From Myxococcaceae bacterium (GTDB lineage: Bacteria > Myxococcota > Myxococcia > Myxococcales > Myxococcaceae), in assembly GCA_017881265.1 (NCBI GenBank), contig JADGRA010000047.1, positions 1-64,000 on the forward strand: a stretch of DNA of 64,000 bases. The letters are read 5' to 3'. The first letter of the stretch is position 1. Each line of letters starts with the position of its first letter. A program made the position numbers and the translations under genes. Positions 23,945 to 32,579 of the stretch are shown here, in pieces. A model generated the notes under the pieces. The model did not search any database and was not told the origin of the DNA. It worked only from the letters and a program-made list of their open reading frames with translations.

Positions 23945-25084
23945 GTGAGCACCCACTTCACCGAGGAGCACCAGGCCTTCCGCCGCACGCTGCGCGCCTA
24001 CGTCGAGAAGGAGCTCGCCCCGCACGCCCTGGAATGGGACCGGGCCGGAATCTTTCCCCGCGAGGTGTTTCGCCAGTGTGGCGCACTGGGGTTTCTGGGC
24101 ATCAACCATGACCCGGCCTGGGGCGGCAGCGGGCTGGACTACTGGTACGTGACGGCCTTCTGCGAGGAGCTCGCCCGCAGCCACAACGCCGGCGTCAACA
24201 TGGCGCTCCTCGTCCAGAGCCAGATTGCGACTCCCATCATCGGAGAAATCGGCACCGACGAGCAGAAGGCGGAGTTTCTCGCCCCGGCCCTGAAGGGAGA
24301 GAAAATCGCCGCGCTGGCCATCAGCGAGCCCGGGGGCGGCTCAGACGTCGCCGGCATCAAGACGACGGCGCGCCGGGTGGGCGGGGACTTCGTCCTCAAC
24401 GGGTCCAAGATGTGGATTACCAACGGCACCCGCGCCGACTTCCTCACCTGCGCGGTGCGCACGGGCGGCGAGGGCTACCCGGGCATCTCGCTGCTGACGG
24501 TGCCCACCGACATCAAGGGCTACGGCGTCAGCAAGAAGCTCGACAAGATTGGAAACCTCGCCTCGGACACCGCCATCCTCTACTTCGAGGACGCCAAGGT
24601 GCCGGTGCGCTACCTCTTGGGCGAGGAGAACCAGGGCTTCGCCCACATCATGAGCAACTTCCAGGGCGAACGGCTGGTGGCTGCCATCGGCACTGTTGCC
24701 GGCATGGACCTGATGGTCCAGGAGGCGCTGGCCTGGGGCCGCGAGCGGAAAGCCTTTGGACGGCCCATCCTGGGCTTTCAGGTGTGGCGCCACAAATTCG
24801 TCGAGCACCTGGCTGCCATCGAGGCCGCGCGGCAGCTCACCTACCACGCGGTGGACCTCTTCGAGCGCAAGGAGTACCCGGTGCGCGAAATCTCGATGGC
24901 CAAGCTGTTTGCCGGGGACCTGGCCCAGCGCGTGGCCTACGACTGCCAGCAGTTCCTTGGGGGCATGGGCTACATCGACGAGACACACATCGCCCGCGCC
25001 TGGCGGGACGTGCGCCTGGTCACCATCGGCGGGGGGACGTCCGAGGTGATGAAGGAGATTATTTCGAAGCTCGAGGGTTTCTAG
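23945..25084 (+). CDS. Acyl-CoA dehydrogenase
   Basis: A 379-residue FAD enzyme catalysing alpha,beta-dehydrogenation of acyl-CoA in beta-oxidation or branched-chain catabolism. It has AISEPGGGSDVAGIKTTA and the middle-domain segment MWITNGTRADFLTCAVRTG. The C-terminal helix bundle includes LAWGRERKAFGRPILGFQ and QFLGGMGYIDETHIARAWRDVRLVTIGGGTSEVMKEII. The IGGGTSEVMKE ending is that of the long-chain/isovaleryl-like branch, where the catalytic Glu is not at the usual C-terminal position. The GTG start follows a strong AGGAGG. It belongs to the SCP2/CoA-transferase cluster. Confidence 0.93.
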   Translation: MSTHFTEEHQAFRRTLRAYVEKELAPHALEWDRAGIFPREVFRQCGALGFLGINHDPAWGGSGLDYWYVTAFCEELARSHNAGVNMALLVQSQIATPIIGEIGTDEQKAEFLAPALKGEKIAALAISEPGGGSDVAGIKTTARRVGGDFVLNGSKMWITNGTRADFLTCAVRTGGEGYPGISLLTVPTDIKGYGVSKKLDKIGNLASDTAILYFEDAKVPVRYLLGEENQGFAHIMSNFQGERLVAAIGTVAGMDLMVQEALAWGRERKAFGRPILGFQVWRHKFVEHLAAIEAARQLTYHAVDLFERKEYPVREISMAKLFAGDLAQRVAYDCQQFLGGMGYIDETHIARAWRDVRLVTIGGGTSEVMKEIISKLEGF

Positions 25085-25201
25085 GGGCAAGGGCGGCCCA
25101 ACCCGGGGGGGGGGCGGGGGCCACGGCAGACTGGGTGCCCTTCTCCAACGCGTTCCGGGGTCGTCTACAGTCGCCCGCTCGCTTGCCAAAGGGGCGGATG
25201 C

Positions 25202-25699
25202 ATGCGCGCGTGGCAGTGGGCCTTCGTCCTGGCCTTGGCGACCGGCGGCTGTCACACCCAGCGCGGTGAGTGTTTGGCGTTGACACCGGCGCGCGCCGCC
25301 GCCATCGACGCTGCCGTGCGCGCCTTCGCCAGCGCGGTGGCGGAGGATGTGACCCGGGATGGTCCGGCGGCCTGGGAGAAGCATCTTGGCCGAAGCCCCG
25401 CCTTCTTCATGGCGGCGGACGGCACCTTGGTGTTCCCCAATCGGGCGGCAGCCACGTCGGCCGTCCGGGATCTCGTCCACACCCTGCCGCACGTCGAGCT
25501 GCGCTGGGGGGAGGACTTACGCGTGGACCCGCTGGCCGAGAATCTCGCGGGGCTGGCCGCTTCCTACCGGGAACTACAAGTGGATGCGGCCGGGCACCGC
25601 CTGGACGAGCGGGGCTTCTTCACCGCCGTGGTCGAGTACGACGCGGGGCGGTGGCAGTTTCGCAATGCGCACTGGTCGGCGGCAGCGCCGGCCCACTAG
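25202..25699 (+). CDS. NTF2-like (SnoaL/DUF4440-type) lipoprotein
   Basis: A 165-residue lipoprotein with signal peptide and lipobox (LALATGGCHT). The mature domain has an N-terminal helix (AAIDAAVRAFASAVAEDVTRDG) followed by strands such as PAFFMAADGTLVFPNRAAATSAVRDL. These are typical of cone-shaped NTF2-like proteins that serve as small-ligand binding or adaptor domains. No catalytic residues are evident. The ATG at 25202 places the signal peptide at the N-terminus. It is convergent with the glyoxalase-like gene. Confidence 0.7.
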   Translation: MRAWQWAFVLALATGGCHTQRGECLALTPARAAAIDAAVRAFASAVAEDVTRDGPAAWEKHLGRSPAFFMAADGTLVFPNRAAATSAVRDLVHTLPHVELRWGEDLRVDPLAENLAGLAASYRELQVDAAGHRLDERGFFTAVVEYDAGRWQFRNAHWSAAAPAH

Positions 25700-25763
25700 T
25701 GCGCGGCCAGGACTATTTTCCCAAGTTCGACGGCCTCGATGGGTGGCGGGCCTTGGGTCGTTG

Positions 25764-26462
25764 TCACGGCGCCAGCGGCTCGCGGCTGCGGAGCGTCCTC
25801 GGGCCGTAGGGAGTTTGCAGGCGCACGGTGAGTTGCGGCAGCGGTGCCTGGGTGCAGATGTAGCCCAGGCCGAGCGCCTCGAGGCCATGCTGGACGTCGT
25901 CGGCCTGCGGGTGCTCGAGCGCGAGGGCCTCCAGACGGCAGCCCGCGTCGGGGAGATGCGAGGCGGGGTGGCGCTGGACATTCCAGACGATGAGACTTGG
26001 GGCTACGCCGTCAGCGGGAAGCGTGCCGTCTGTTCGCACGGTGAGTTGCCAGGACAGCCCGTTGCGCTCGAACGCCTCCCACGGCCCTACCTCGAAGCGA
26101 AGCGCTGGCAGTGGCAACGAGTCGAAGCGGACGACGAACGTGAGTAGGCAGGGCCCGGCCCGAAGCCGCGCCCGCGTGGAAGGCGCGTCTAGCGTCAGCC
26201 ACCGAGGGCGGCCCGGGGGCGGCGCGCTTGGATCGACGGCGATGACTTCCAGGTAGGCGTCGTCCCCCAGGCGCAGAAGGCGATTTTCGGTCCCCATGCG
26301 CGTGTGCTTGCCCCCGGCGGACAGCCGTACGCCGAGTGCCGCTTCCACGGCCGCCACGCCGGAGGGCAGCGACTCGGCGGCAAGGACAAGGTGGTCGAGC
26401 CGGGCCCGGCCGGGTGATGTGCGCCCCGGCGACTGCGCTGGTGCCTTCCCGGTGTCGGCCAC
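25764..26462 (-). CDS. Glyoxalase-like (VOC) domain protein
   Basis: A 232-residue protein of the glyoxalase_3 type. RLDHLVLAAESLPSGVAAVEAALGVRLSAGGKHTRMGTENRLLRLGDDAYLEVIAVDP is the characteristic first module. The second, degenerate module carries HPQADDVQHGLEALGL. Metal-coordinating His and Glu of the first module are present (DHLV, YLEVI). Function is unknown; these proteins often accompany hydrolases. The alpha/beta-hydrolase gene lies 21 bp upstream on the same strand. Confidence 0.8.
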   Translation of the reverse strand: MADTGKAPAQSPGRTSPGRARLDHLVLAAESLPSGVAAVEAALGVRLSAGGKHTRMGTENRLLRLGDDAYLEVIAVDPSAPPPGRPRWLTLDAPSTRARLRAGPCLLTFVVRFDSLPLPALRFEVGPWEAFERNGLSWQLTVRTDGTLPADGVAPSLIVWNVQRHPASHLPDAGCRLEALALEHPQADDVQHGLEALGLGYICTQAPLPQLTVRLQTPYGPRTLRSREPLAP

Positions 26463-26483
26463 GGCAGAGTCCCCGGTGGCGCC

Positions 26484-27428
26484 CTAGTGGGTGGCCAGAA
26501 AGCCGACCAGGGTGGCGTTGAAGGTGTCCGGGTTCTCACGCTGCACGACATGGCTGGCCATCGGGACGGTTTCGCGCGTGGCCTTGGGGATGCACTTGGC
26601 GACGGCGTCGCCGACTGCTTCGAAGAAGGGGTTGGTGCGCTCGCCCGTCACCACCAGGGTGGGCACGGCCACCTTGGCCAGTTGCGTACAGGGCAGGGCC
26701 GGCGGTGGCGCGGCGAGGAAGAAACCCAGCACGCGCGCGTTGTCGAGGACTTCGCCCTTCAGCGGGGCGGCCAGGTCGTCGTAGGCCCCGTTGCTGGCGT
26801 TGGCCCAGTCGTAGAGGAGGCGCGCCGCCTTCTCTGCTTCCTCCGCCCGCAGCAGCGCTTCCATCTGCTGGTACAGCTGGGCGCGCTCGGCGTTCAACGG
26901 GCCGAAGTCCGGCTCCACGGCCGCTGCGGCCGAGGTGGCCGGCTCCACCAGCACCAGCGTGCGGACGAGATCCGGGTGGCCGAGGGCCACCTCCAGCGCG
27001 AGTTGCGCCCCGGCGCCGTGCCCCACCAGGTGGACGCGGCCCAGGTGCAGCTCCCGAATGACGGCCACCAAGTCCTTGACGTTGTTGGCGTCGGTGTAGT
27101 CCGTCCCGTCGCCGTCCCAGGCGTTGGGGTAGTGGTAGCGGCGGCTGTAGGCCACCCGCTGGAAGCGCTTGAAGGCGGGGCCGGTCTGGGAGGCCCAGAC
27201 GCGCAAGTCGGCAAGGTTGCCGTGGACGAAGACGATGGCCGAGCCGGAGCCATCGCTGGTGAAGGTGAGGATGGCGCCCGGCACGGGCACGGTGCGCGCC
27301 TCGGGGATTTGCGGAGAGCGCGGCTCGTAGGCATGGGGCATGTACTGGCAGCCGGCCAGGGCCACCGCTGCCAGCAGCAGGCCGCGGCCCCCGGGCCTGC
27401 GGCTACTGCCCGGTCTTCCCTGCCTCAC
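26484..27428 (-). CDS. Alpha/beta-hydrolase-fold lipoprotein lacking the nucleophile serine
   Basis: A 314-residue protein with a lipoprotein signal (LLLAAVALAGCQYMP). It has an alpha/beta-hydrolase core: IVFVHGNLADLRVW (oxyanion region), the nucleophile elbow LVGHGAGAQLALE, LVVTGERTNPFF and a terminal MASHVVQRENP with the catalytic His. The elbow normally reads G-x-S-x-G but here is GHGAG, so the serine is replaced by glycine. The protein is therefore probably not a classical esterase. The GTG start at 27428 overlaps the stop of the upstream zinc-ribbon gene (GTGA), indicating translational coupling. Confidence 0.82.
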   Translation of the reverse strand: MRQGRPGSSRRPGGRGLLLAAVALAGCQYMPHAYEPRSPQIPEARTVPVPGAILTFTSDGSGSAIVFVHGNLADLRVWASQTGPAFKRFQRVAYSRRYHYPNAWDGDGTDYTDANNVKDLVAVIRELHLGRVHLVGHGAGAQLALEVALGHPDLVRTLVLVEPATSAAAAVEPDFGPLNAERAQLYQQMEALLRAEEAEKAARLLYDWANASNGAYDDLAAPLKGEVLDNARVLGFFLAAPPPALPCTQLAKVAVPTLVVTGERTNPFFEAVGDAVAKCIPKATRETVPMASHVVQRENPDTFNATLVGFLATH

Positions 27429-27712
27429 TTCTTCGCGAAGAGTGCCTCGGCCTCCGAGAGGAATCGGTTCCGGTTGGCCTCGCCGATGCGGCCGCCGTCC
27501 CCAATCTGGAAGAACTCGCAGAAGTTGGCGTCGTCCTTGTCGCTCGGCACTTCGGCGAACGGCTCCTTGCATTGTTTGGCCACGCTTTCGTCGTAGTGGC
27601 GGCACTGGCGACAAGCGTGCAGGTCGTGGCCGCACTCGGGGCAGGTGTCTCCCCGGCCGATTTGGTTACCGACCACGTCCAGACGGCTGCCGCACCATGC
27701 GCACCCGGGCAT
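27425..27712 (-). CDS. Small zinc-ribbon protein
   Basis: A 95-residue protein. Paired cysteines (CAWCG, CPECG, CRQC) and the conserved DTCPECGHDLHACRQCRHYDE segment indicate zinc-binding knuckles. This is followed by QCKEPFAEVPSDKDDANFCEFF, typical of a widespread but uncharacterised bacterial family. The ATG at 27712 (MPGCAWCG) is chosen because homology starts there. The frame extends upstream to a start that would abut rlmE. It is coupled to the downstream hydrolase gene. A role in protein or nucleic-acid contacts is only a guess. Confidence 0.75.
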   Translation of the reverse strand: MPGCAWCGSRLDVVGNQIGRGDTCPECGHDLHACRQCRHYDESVAKQCKEPFAEVPSDKDDANFCEFFQIGDGGRIGEANRNRFLSEAEALFAKK

Positions 27713-27797
27713 CTCGGGGGCGCACTCTACTGCTCGTCCCCCCACCTTGTGCACTGGCGTCCGGGCGCCGCACCGCGCTAGGGACACAAGGCTGGAC

Positions 27798-28412
27798 ATG
27801 GGAAAGCCCTACCGGCCGAAAGACCACTACTTCCAGAAGGCGAAGGCCGAGGGGTTTCGGGCCCGGAGCGCCTTCAAGCTGGAGGAGCTGGCTAAGCGCT
27901 TTCAGCTGCTCCGCCCCGGCTCGCGCGTGCTGGACCTCGGCGCGGCGCCCGGGGGGTTTCTGCAAGTCATCGCCCAGGCGGTGGGCGCGGCGGGGCTGGC
28001 GGTGGGCGTGGACGTCGTCCCCTTGCGTCCCTTCGCGGAGGCGTGGGTGAAGACGGCCGTCCTGGACGTGCTGGCCCCCGACGCCCTGGCCGTGCTGGAG
28101 CAGCTGGCGCCTGGGGCCTTCGACGCCGTGCTTTCGGACCTGGCCCCGAAGACGAGTGGCATCCGCAGCAGCGACGAGGCCCGCAGTCTCCGCCTCGCCG
28201 AGCGGGCGCTGGAGGTGTCGCGCACCCGCGGCAAGGTGGGGTCGAGCTTCCTGGTGAAACTCTTCATGGGCGGGGACTTCGAGGCCTTCCGGGCCGAGCT
28301 GCGCCGGGACTACCAGCAGGTGAAGGTGGTGCGGCCGGAGGCCACCCGCTCGGCCAGCGTCGAGGTGTACCTGGTGGGCCTGGGGCTGAAGGCCCCGGGC
28401 GGCCCAGGCTAG
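27798..28412 (+). CDS. rlmE: 23S rRNA 2'-O-ribose methyltransferase RlmE/FtsJ
   Basis: Methylates U2552 of 23S rRNA in the ribosomal A-site, late in 50S assembly. A 204-residue protein with FRARSAFKLEELAKRF, the SAM-binding motif VLDLGAAPGGFLQVIAQ and the K-D-K-E tetrad: Lys in SAFKL, Asp in LSDLAPKTSG, Lys in SSFLVKLFMG and Glu in SASVEVYLV. It is divergent from the zinc-ribbon gene across about 85 bp. Its stop overlaps that of convergent tyrS by four bases (CTAG). Confidence 0.94.
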   Translation: MGKPYRPKDHYFQKAKAEGFRARSAFKLEELAKRFQLLRPGSRVLDLGAAPGGFLQVIAQAVGAAGLAVGVDVVPLRPFAEAWVKTAVLDVLAPDALAVLEQLAPGAFDAVLSDLAPKTSGIRSSDEARSLRLAERALEVSRTRGKVGSSFLVKLFMGGDFEAFRAELRRDYQQVKVVRPEATRSASVEVYLVGLGLKAPGGPG

Positions 28413-29677
28413 GGCGGGCCGACGCGCAGGCGCGCCGCCCGCAGTTTCCCCACCTGGACGAGGTAGCTGCCCGCGGTGAGTTCGGCCTTGACGTCCGAGA
28501 CGCGGGCGCCGTCCAGGCGCACCGCGCCCTGGGCGATGAGGCGCCGGCCGTCGCTGGTGGACGTGACCAGCCCGGTGTCGGCCAGCGCCCGGACGAGGGG
28601 GACGGTGCCCGCGCCTTCGGGGAGCGGCACCGCGAATTCCGGGAGGCTGTCCACGTCCAGCTGCTTCTTCGAAAAGCGGGCGTCGAAGTCCGCCGCGGCG
28701 CGGCGGGCCGCCTCGGGCCCGTGGAAGCGCTCCACCATCTCCATGGCGAAGCGTACCTTCACGTCCTTGGGGTGCAGCCGTCCCTCGGCCACCTCGGCCC
28801 GGGCGGCGCGCACCTCGGCCAGTGGCCGGGCAGAGAGCAATTCCAGGTACCGCCACATGAGGTCGTCCGAGATGGACATCAGCTTTCCGAACATGCTGTC
28901 CGGTGGTTCAGAGACGCCGACGTAGTTGTCCAGGGACTTGGACATCTTCTCGCCGACGATGCGTCCGTCCTGCAGGCGCGCATCCAGCCCTTCGAGGATG
29001 GGGCCAGTGAGGATGACTTGCGGCTCGAGCCCGAGCTCGCGCATCAGCGTCCGGCCGACGAGGAGGTTGAAGAGCTGGTCGCTGCTGCCGAGCTCTACGT
29101 CGGCCTTGAGGGCCACCGAGTCATAGCCCTGCAGCAGCGGGTAGAGGAGCTCGTGCAGGGCGATGCTCTTGCCGTCGCGGAAGCGCGTCTTGAAGTCCTC
29201 GCGCTCCAGCATCCGGGCCAGTGGCCAGCGGGCGGCCAGTCGCACCAGCCCCTCGGTGCCGAGGGCGTCGAGCCACTCCGAGTTGAAGCGCACCTGGGTC
29301 CGCCCCTCGTCGAGCACCTTGTACACCTGCGTCTTGTACGTCTCGGCGTTGGCCAGCACCTCGGCGCGGGAGAGCGCCGGGCGGGTGACGTTTTTCCCGG
29401 AGGGGTCCCCAATCAGCCCGGTGAAGTCGCCGATGAGGAACACCACCTGGTGGCCGAAGTCCTGGAAGCGCCGCATCCGGCTGAGCAGCAGCGTGTGGCC
29501 AAGGTGGAGGTCCGGGCGGCTCGGGTCGAAGCCGGCCTTCACCACCAGAGGCTGCTCCTTTTCATAGGAACGGCGCAGCTTGGCCTTTAGCTCCTCGGCG
29601 ACGTGCAGCTCCACGGTGCCGCGGGTGACTTCGGCAAACTGCTCCTCGGGCGTGGCGCGGCGCAAAGGAGAGGTCAT
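28409..29677 (-). CDS. tyrS: Tyrosyl-tRNA synthetase
   Basis: Charges tRNA-Tyr. A 422-residue class I synthetase with the HIGH equivalent HLGH (58-61) and KMSKS (244-248). The Tyr/ATP-binding elements GFDPSRPDLHLGH and LGSSDQLFNLLVGR are present. The C-terminal S4-like RNA-binding domain has GRRLIAQGAVRLDGARVSD. The sequence is of the TyrRS-Z-like form. It is the second gene of an operon: its ATG overlaps the stop of the formyl-THF cyclo-ligase gene (ATGA). Confidence 0.96.
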   Translation of the reverse strand: MTSPLRRATPEEQFAEVTRGTVELHVAEELKAKLRRSYEKEQPLVVKAGFDPSRPDLHLGHTLLLSRMRRFQDFGHQVVFLIGDFTGLIGDPSGKNVTRPALSRAEVLANAETYKTQVYKVLDEGRTQVRFNSEWLDALGTEGLVRLAARWPLARMLEREDFKTRFRDGKSIALHELLYPLLQGYDSVALKADVELGSSDQLFNLLVGRTLMRELGLEPQVILTGPILEGLDARLQDGRIVGEKMSKSLDNYVGVSEPPDSMFGKLMSISDDLMWRYLELLSARPLAEVRAARAEVAEGRLHPKDVKVRFAMEMVERFHGPEAARRAAADFDARFSKKQLDVDSLPEFAVPLPEGAGTVPLVRALADTGLVTSTSDGRRLIAQGAVRLDGARVSDVKAELTAGSYLVQVGKLRAARLRVGPP

Positions 29678-30300
29678 TGCTGCCGAGCACCTAGCACAGT
29701 TGCCCCGGCTCCCGGCGCCGCGAAGGCCGCGTCCTCCGTCAGCACCCAGTGCATCGGCACGTCGCCCGGGCCCACCGGCAGGTCCTCCAGGACGTGCTCC
29801 GAGAAGGCGAGCCCCACCCGTACGCTGCCCGCAGGCGCCCGGGCCAGTGTGGCGTCGTAGTACCCGGCGCCCTGGCCCAGCCGGTCGCCCACCCGGGTGA
29901 AGCCGAGGCCGGGGACGACGAAGAGGTCAATCGATGGAAGCGGGACGGCCGGGCGTGCTTCCAAGGGCTCCGCAATCCGCAGCCGGCCGGCCGGGGCCAG
30001 CTGGGAGGCCGCGTCCACCGCACGGAAATCGAGGCAGCGTCCGGTGGGAGGCACCACCGGGAAGGCCACCGCCTTGCCCTGGGCAACGGCGGCGGCCAGC
30101 AGCGCCTCGGTGGGGACCTCGCCGGGGAGGGCGGCGTACAGGGCCACGGTGCGCGCGGCCCGCCATGCGGGCATGGACAGAAGCCGCCCTTGCACGCGCT
30201 CCCCGCGGAGGCGGACATCCTCGGGGAGGAGGGCGCGTCGGCGTGCGCGCAGCGCGGCACGGACGCGGGCCTTCTCCTCCGCGTCCTGGGCCTCGCTCAT
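29674..30300 (-). CDS. 5-formyltetrahydrofolate cyclo-ligase
   Basis: Converts 5-formyl-THF to 5,10-methenyl-THF using ATP (the MTHFS/YgfA/Fau family). A 208-residue protein with the N-terminal KARVRAALRARRRAL helix and the ARTVALYAALPGEVPTEALLAAA fold. The C-terminal signature DLFVVPGLGFTRVGDRLGQGAGYYDATLAR is diagnostic for this family. The start at 30300 (MSEAQDAEEKARV) is preferred because upstream residues are not conserved. Many bacteria place this gene directly behind the 6S RNA gene, and a candidate structured RNA lies upstream here. Confidence 0.92.
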   Translation of the reverse strand: MSEAQDAEEKARVRAALRARRRALLPEDVRLRGERVQGRLLSMPAWRAARTVALYAALPGEVPTEALLAAAVAQGKAVAFPVVPPTGRCLDFRAVDAASQLAPAGRLRIAEPLEARPAVPLPSIDLFVVPGLGFTRVGDRLGQGAGYYDATLARAPAGSVRVGLAFSEHVLEDLPVGPGDVPMHWVLTEDAAFAAPGAGATVLGARQQ

Positions 30301-30362
30301 GGCGTGGGGCAGCAGGCAGCTGCCGTACTCCTGAAGAAAAGAGTCCCCCGCCGCTGGGCCGT

Positions 30363-30519
30363 GTGCGCAGCGTCCATTGAACCCTGTCAGAAAGGTGGGA
30401 ACCAAGACGGAGGCCGTAGGTCTCCCGCTCTCCACAGGAGGGCGGGCGTGACGCATGGCACCCAAGGATGGCTCCCGGAATGGACGTATCGGTTCGAATT
30501 TCTGCCGCGCATCACGCAC
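30363..30519 (-). ncRNA. Candidate structured RNA (6S RNA-like) upstream of the cyclo-ligase gene
   Basis: In a 480-bp non-coding stretch (30301-30780) the minus strand can fold into a long rod. An outer 6-bp stem pairs 30514-30519 with 30363-30368. An asymmetric internal loop of about 27 and 2 bases follows. A perfect 8-bp stem pairs 30479-30486 with 30371-30378, and an inner GC-rich hairpin lies around 30430. 6S RNA genes commonly precede 5-formyl-THF cyclo-ligase genes, so context supports ssrS. I did not find sequence identity that proves it. It could alternatively be the cyclo-ligase mRNA leader. Confidence 0.3.
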
Positions 30520-30780
30520 CCCGCAGGGGACAGCCGGGCCGGGTGCTTCTCGTGCCTCCTTCTTTCCGTCTGAGAGCCCCGAAAGGGTCGAGGGAAGAAG
30601 CGACTTCCCTCTGTACAGCTAAGAGTAAGAAGGCCCCCCGGACGGGTCAAGCGAAGCCATGCCGGGCAGACACTTTCAGGCCTTCCGGCACGGCGACGGA
30701 GTAGACTGTGTTTTTAGGTGTGCAGGTGCCCGCGGGTTGCCTGCCACCCCCCCGAAGGGGCTCCACCCGCGTCCCGTCCT

Positions 30781-31629
30781 GTGACTTCCTCTCCGCGCGC
30801 CCTGTGCGCCTTCTGGCTCGTTCCGACGCTGGCGCTGGCTGCCCCGCAGCTTCCCGAACGTGCGCGCTGGGGTGGCGACGGCGAGCTGCGCTGGCAGACG
30901 CCGGATGCGCTGCGCGTGCTGGGGAAGGCCGGCACCCCCAACCCCTGTGGCTATGAGGCGGGCCGGACGGTGGTGGACGCCGTGTGGGAGGGCAACCTTT
31001 TGGTGGGCACGGTGCAGCTGTGCCTGGCCGGCTCCAGCTGTCCGGCGGGCGCACTGGACTACTTCGCCATCTACAACACCTCCGACGGCACGCTGGTGGC
31101 AGACCTCCTGCTGCCCGAAGGGTGCACCTCGGCCGGCCTGGACGGGCGCCGGCTGGTGCTGGGCGCCCGGGCGAAGCTGCGCACGGACTTGTCGCACCAC
31201 CTGGCCCTCGGCACCCAGGCGCTGGAGGAGCGGCGGGGCAAGGCCGCGCGGGCCGAGTTCGAGAAGGCACTGCAGGCCAAGGAGAACCCGGCCAGTTCCT
31301 ACCTCGGCCTCGGCATGGCGGCCGTGCTGCTGGGTGAGAATGACGCGGCCATCGGGGCCTACAAGAAGGCCTTCCAGTACGCCCCCGGGGACCTCGTCCT
31401 CTACAACCTGGCGTGCGCCGAGGCCCGCAAGGGCGACCTCGAGGAGTCCTTCCAGGCCCTGGACGACGCGATGAAGCACGGCTTCGCTTCGGCGGAGGAG
31501 ATGGCGCACGACCCGGACCTGCAAGCGCTGCAGACCCAGGACGCGGCGCGCTTCGCCCTCCTCCTGCAGCGGGCGCGGGCCAACGCCGCCCACCGGCCGG
31601 CCCGGGCCTCCGGACGGGGCGCCCCGTGA
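30781..31629 (+). CDS. Secreted TPR protein coupled to a Ser/Thr kinase
   Basis: A 282-residue exported protein. An N-terminal signal-like segment (LCAFWLVPTLALAAPQ) is followed by a beta-rich domain with three or four cysteines (NPCGYEAGRTVVDAVW, VQLCLAGSSCPAGALDYFAIYN). Two TPR-like repeats then follow (ALEERRGKAARAEFEKALQAK; AYKKAFQYAPGDLVLYNLACAEARKGD). The GTG at 30781 is preferred as it gives the signal peptide. Its stop overlaps the kinase GTG (GTGA), so the products are made together and may work together. Confidence 0.7.
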   Translation: MTSSPRALCAFWLVPTLALAAPQLPERARWGGDGELRWQTPDALRVLGKAGTPNPCGYEAGRTVVDAVWEGNLLVGTVQLCLAGSSCPAGALDYFAIYNTSDGTLVADLLLPEGCTSAGLDGRRLVLGARAKLRTDLSHHLALGTQALEERRGKAARAEFEKALQAKENPASSYLGLGMAAVLLGENDAAIGAYKKAFQYAPGDLVLYNLACAEARKGDLEESFQALDDAMKHGFASAEEMAHDPDLQALQTQDAARFALLLQRARANAAHRPARASGRGAP

Positions 31630-32579
31630 GTCCCTTCGCCCAGGCCGGCTGGCACCCGGGACGGGTGTTCGGGCAGTACGAGGTGCTCGCCCCGCTCGGC
31701 CGGGGGGGCATGGCGGAGGTGGTGCGGGCCCGGACGCTGGGCGGCCCGTGGGCAGGTCAGCAGGTGGCCCTCAAGCGGCTGCTGCCCGAGCTCGCGCAGG
31801 TGCCCACCTACGTGCAGCGCTTCGCGCGGGAGGGAGAGCTCGCGACGACGCTGAACTCGCCCCACATTGTGCAGACGCTGGAGGTGGACCTCTTCGAGGG
31901 CATCTGCTTCATCGTCATGGAGTGGGTGGACGGTCGGGACCTGGCCCAGGTGCTGCGCAAGTGCCGCGAGCGCCACATCCCGGTGCCGGTGGACTTCGCG
32001 GTCTACCTGACGCACGTGCTGCTGGAGGCGCTGGACTACGCCCACCACGCGCGGAACGCGCGCGGGGAGCCGCTCGGTCTCATCCACTGCGACGTCTCCC
32101 CCTCCAACGTCTTCATCTCCCGAGGCGGCGAGGTGAAGCTGGGAGACTTCGGCATCGCCCGGGTGCGGACGGTGCGGGGACGGGATGCCCAGCTGGCCGG
32201 CAAGCCCTACTACCTGGCCCCGGAGGTGCTGCAGGGCGAGGTGGACCAGGGCGCGGACGTCTGGGCGGTGGCCATCATGCTGTATGAATTGCTGACGCTG
32301 CAGCGCCCCTTCCAGGGGCGGGACCCGGAGTCCGTCTTCGCCGCCATCGAAGCCGGGCGCTGGCGGCCCCTGTCCGAGGCCCGCCCGGAGGCCGGCGCGG
32401 CGCTGGATGCGGCCATGGCCCGCGCGCTGGACCCGGACCCGCAGCGGCGCTTCGCCACTGCCGCGGACTTCGCCCGCGCGCTGGAGCCCTTGTACGACGA
32501 ACGGGTGGGGACGCCGCTGGCCATTGCGGCGCTGGTGCGGGGCCTCTTCGGCGCCTTCGAGGAACTCCCCGCGCTGTAG
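31626..32579 (+). CDS. Ser/Thr protein kinase with HCD catalytic loop
   Basis: A 317-residue Hanks-type kinase consisting only of a kinase domain. The Gly-rich loop LGRGGMAEV, ATP-binding Lys in QVALKRLL, LGDFGIAR, YYLAPEVL and DVWAVAIMLYELL are all present. The catalytic loop reads LIHCDVSPSNV, so the Arg of HRD is replaced by Cys, making it a non-RD kinase that may not need activation-loop phosphorylation. No transmembrane helix or sensor domain is fused. The GTG overlaps the stop of the secreted TPR gene. Confidence 0.92.
   Translation: MSPFAQAGWHPGRVFGQYEVLAPLGRGGMAEVVRARTLGGPWAGQQVALKRLLPELAQVPTYVQRFAREGELATTLNSPHIVQTLEVDLFEGICFIVMEWVDGRDLAQVLRKCRERHIPVPVDFAVYLTHVLLEALDYAHHARNARGEPLGLIHCDVSPSNVFISRGGEVKLGDFGIARVRTVRGRDAQLAGKPYYLAPEVLQGEVDQGADVWAVAIMLYELLTLQRPFQGRDPESVFAAIEAGRWRPLSEARPEAGAALDAAMARALDPDPQRRFATAADFARALEPLYDERVGTPLAIAALVRGLFGAFEELPAL

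Noticed and set aside
30488-30500. tRNA-like GGTTCGAAT segment
   Set aside because: It resembles a T-loop, but the flanking bases cannot form the 5-bp T-stem and no anticodon or acceptor arms fit.
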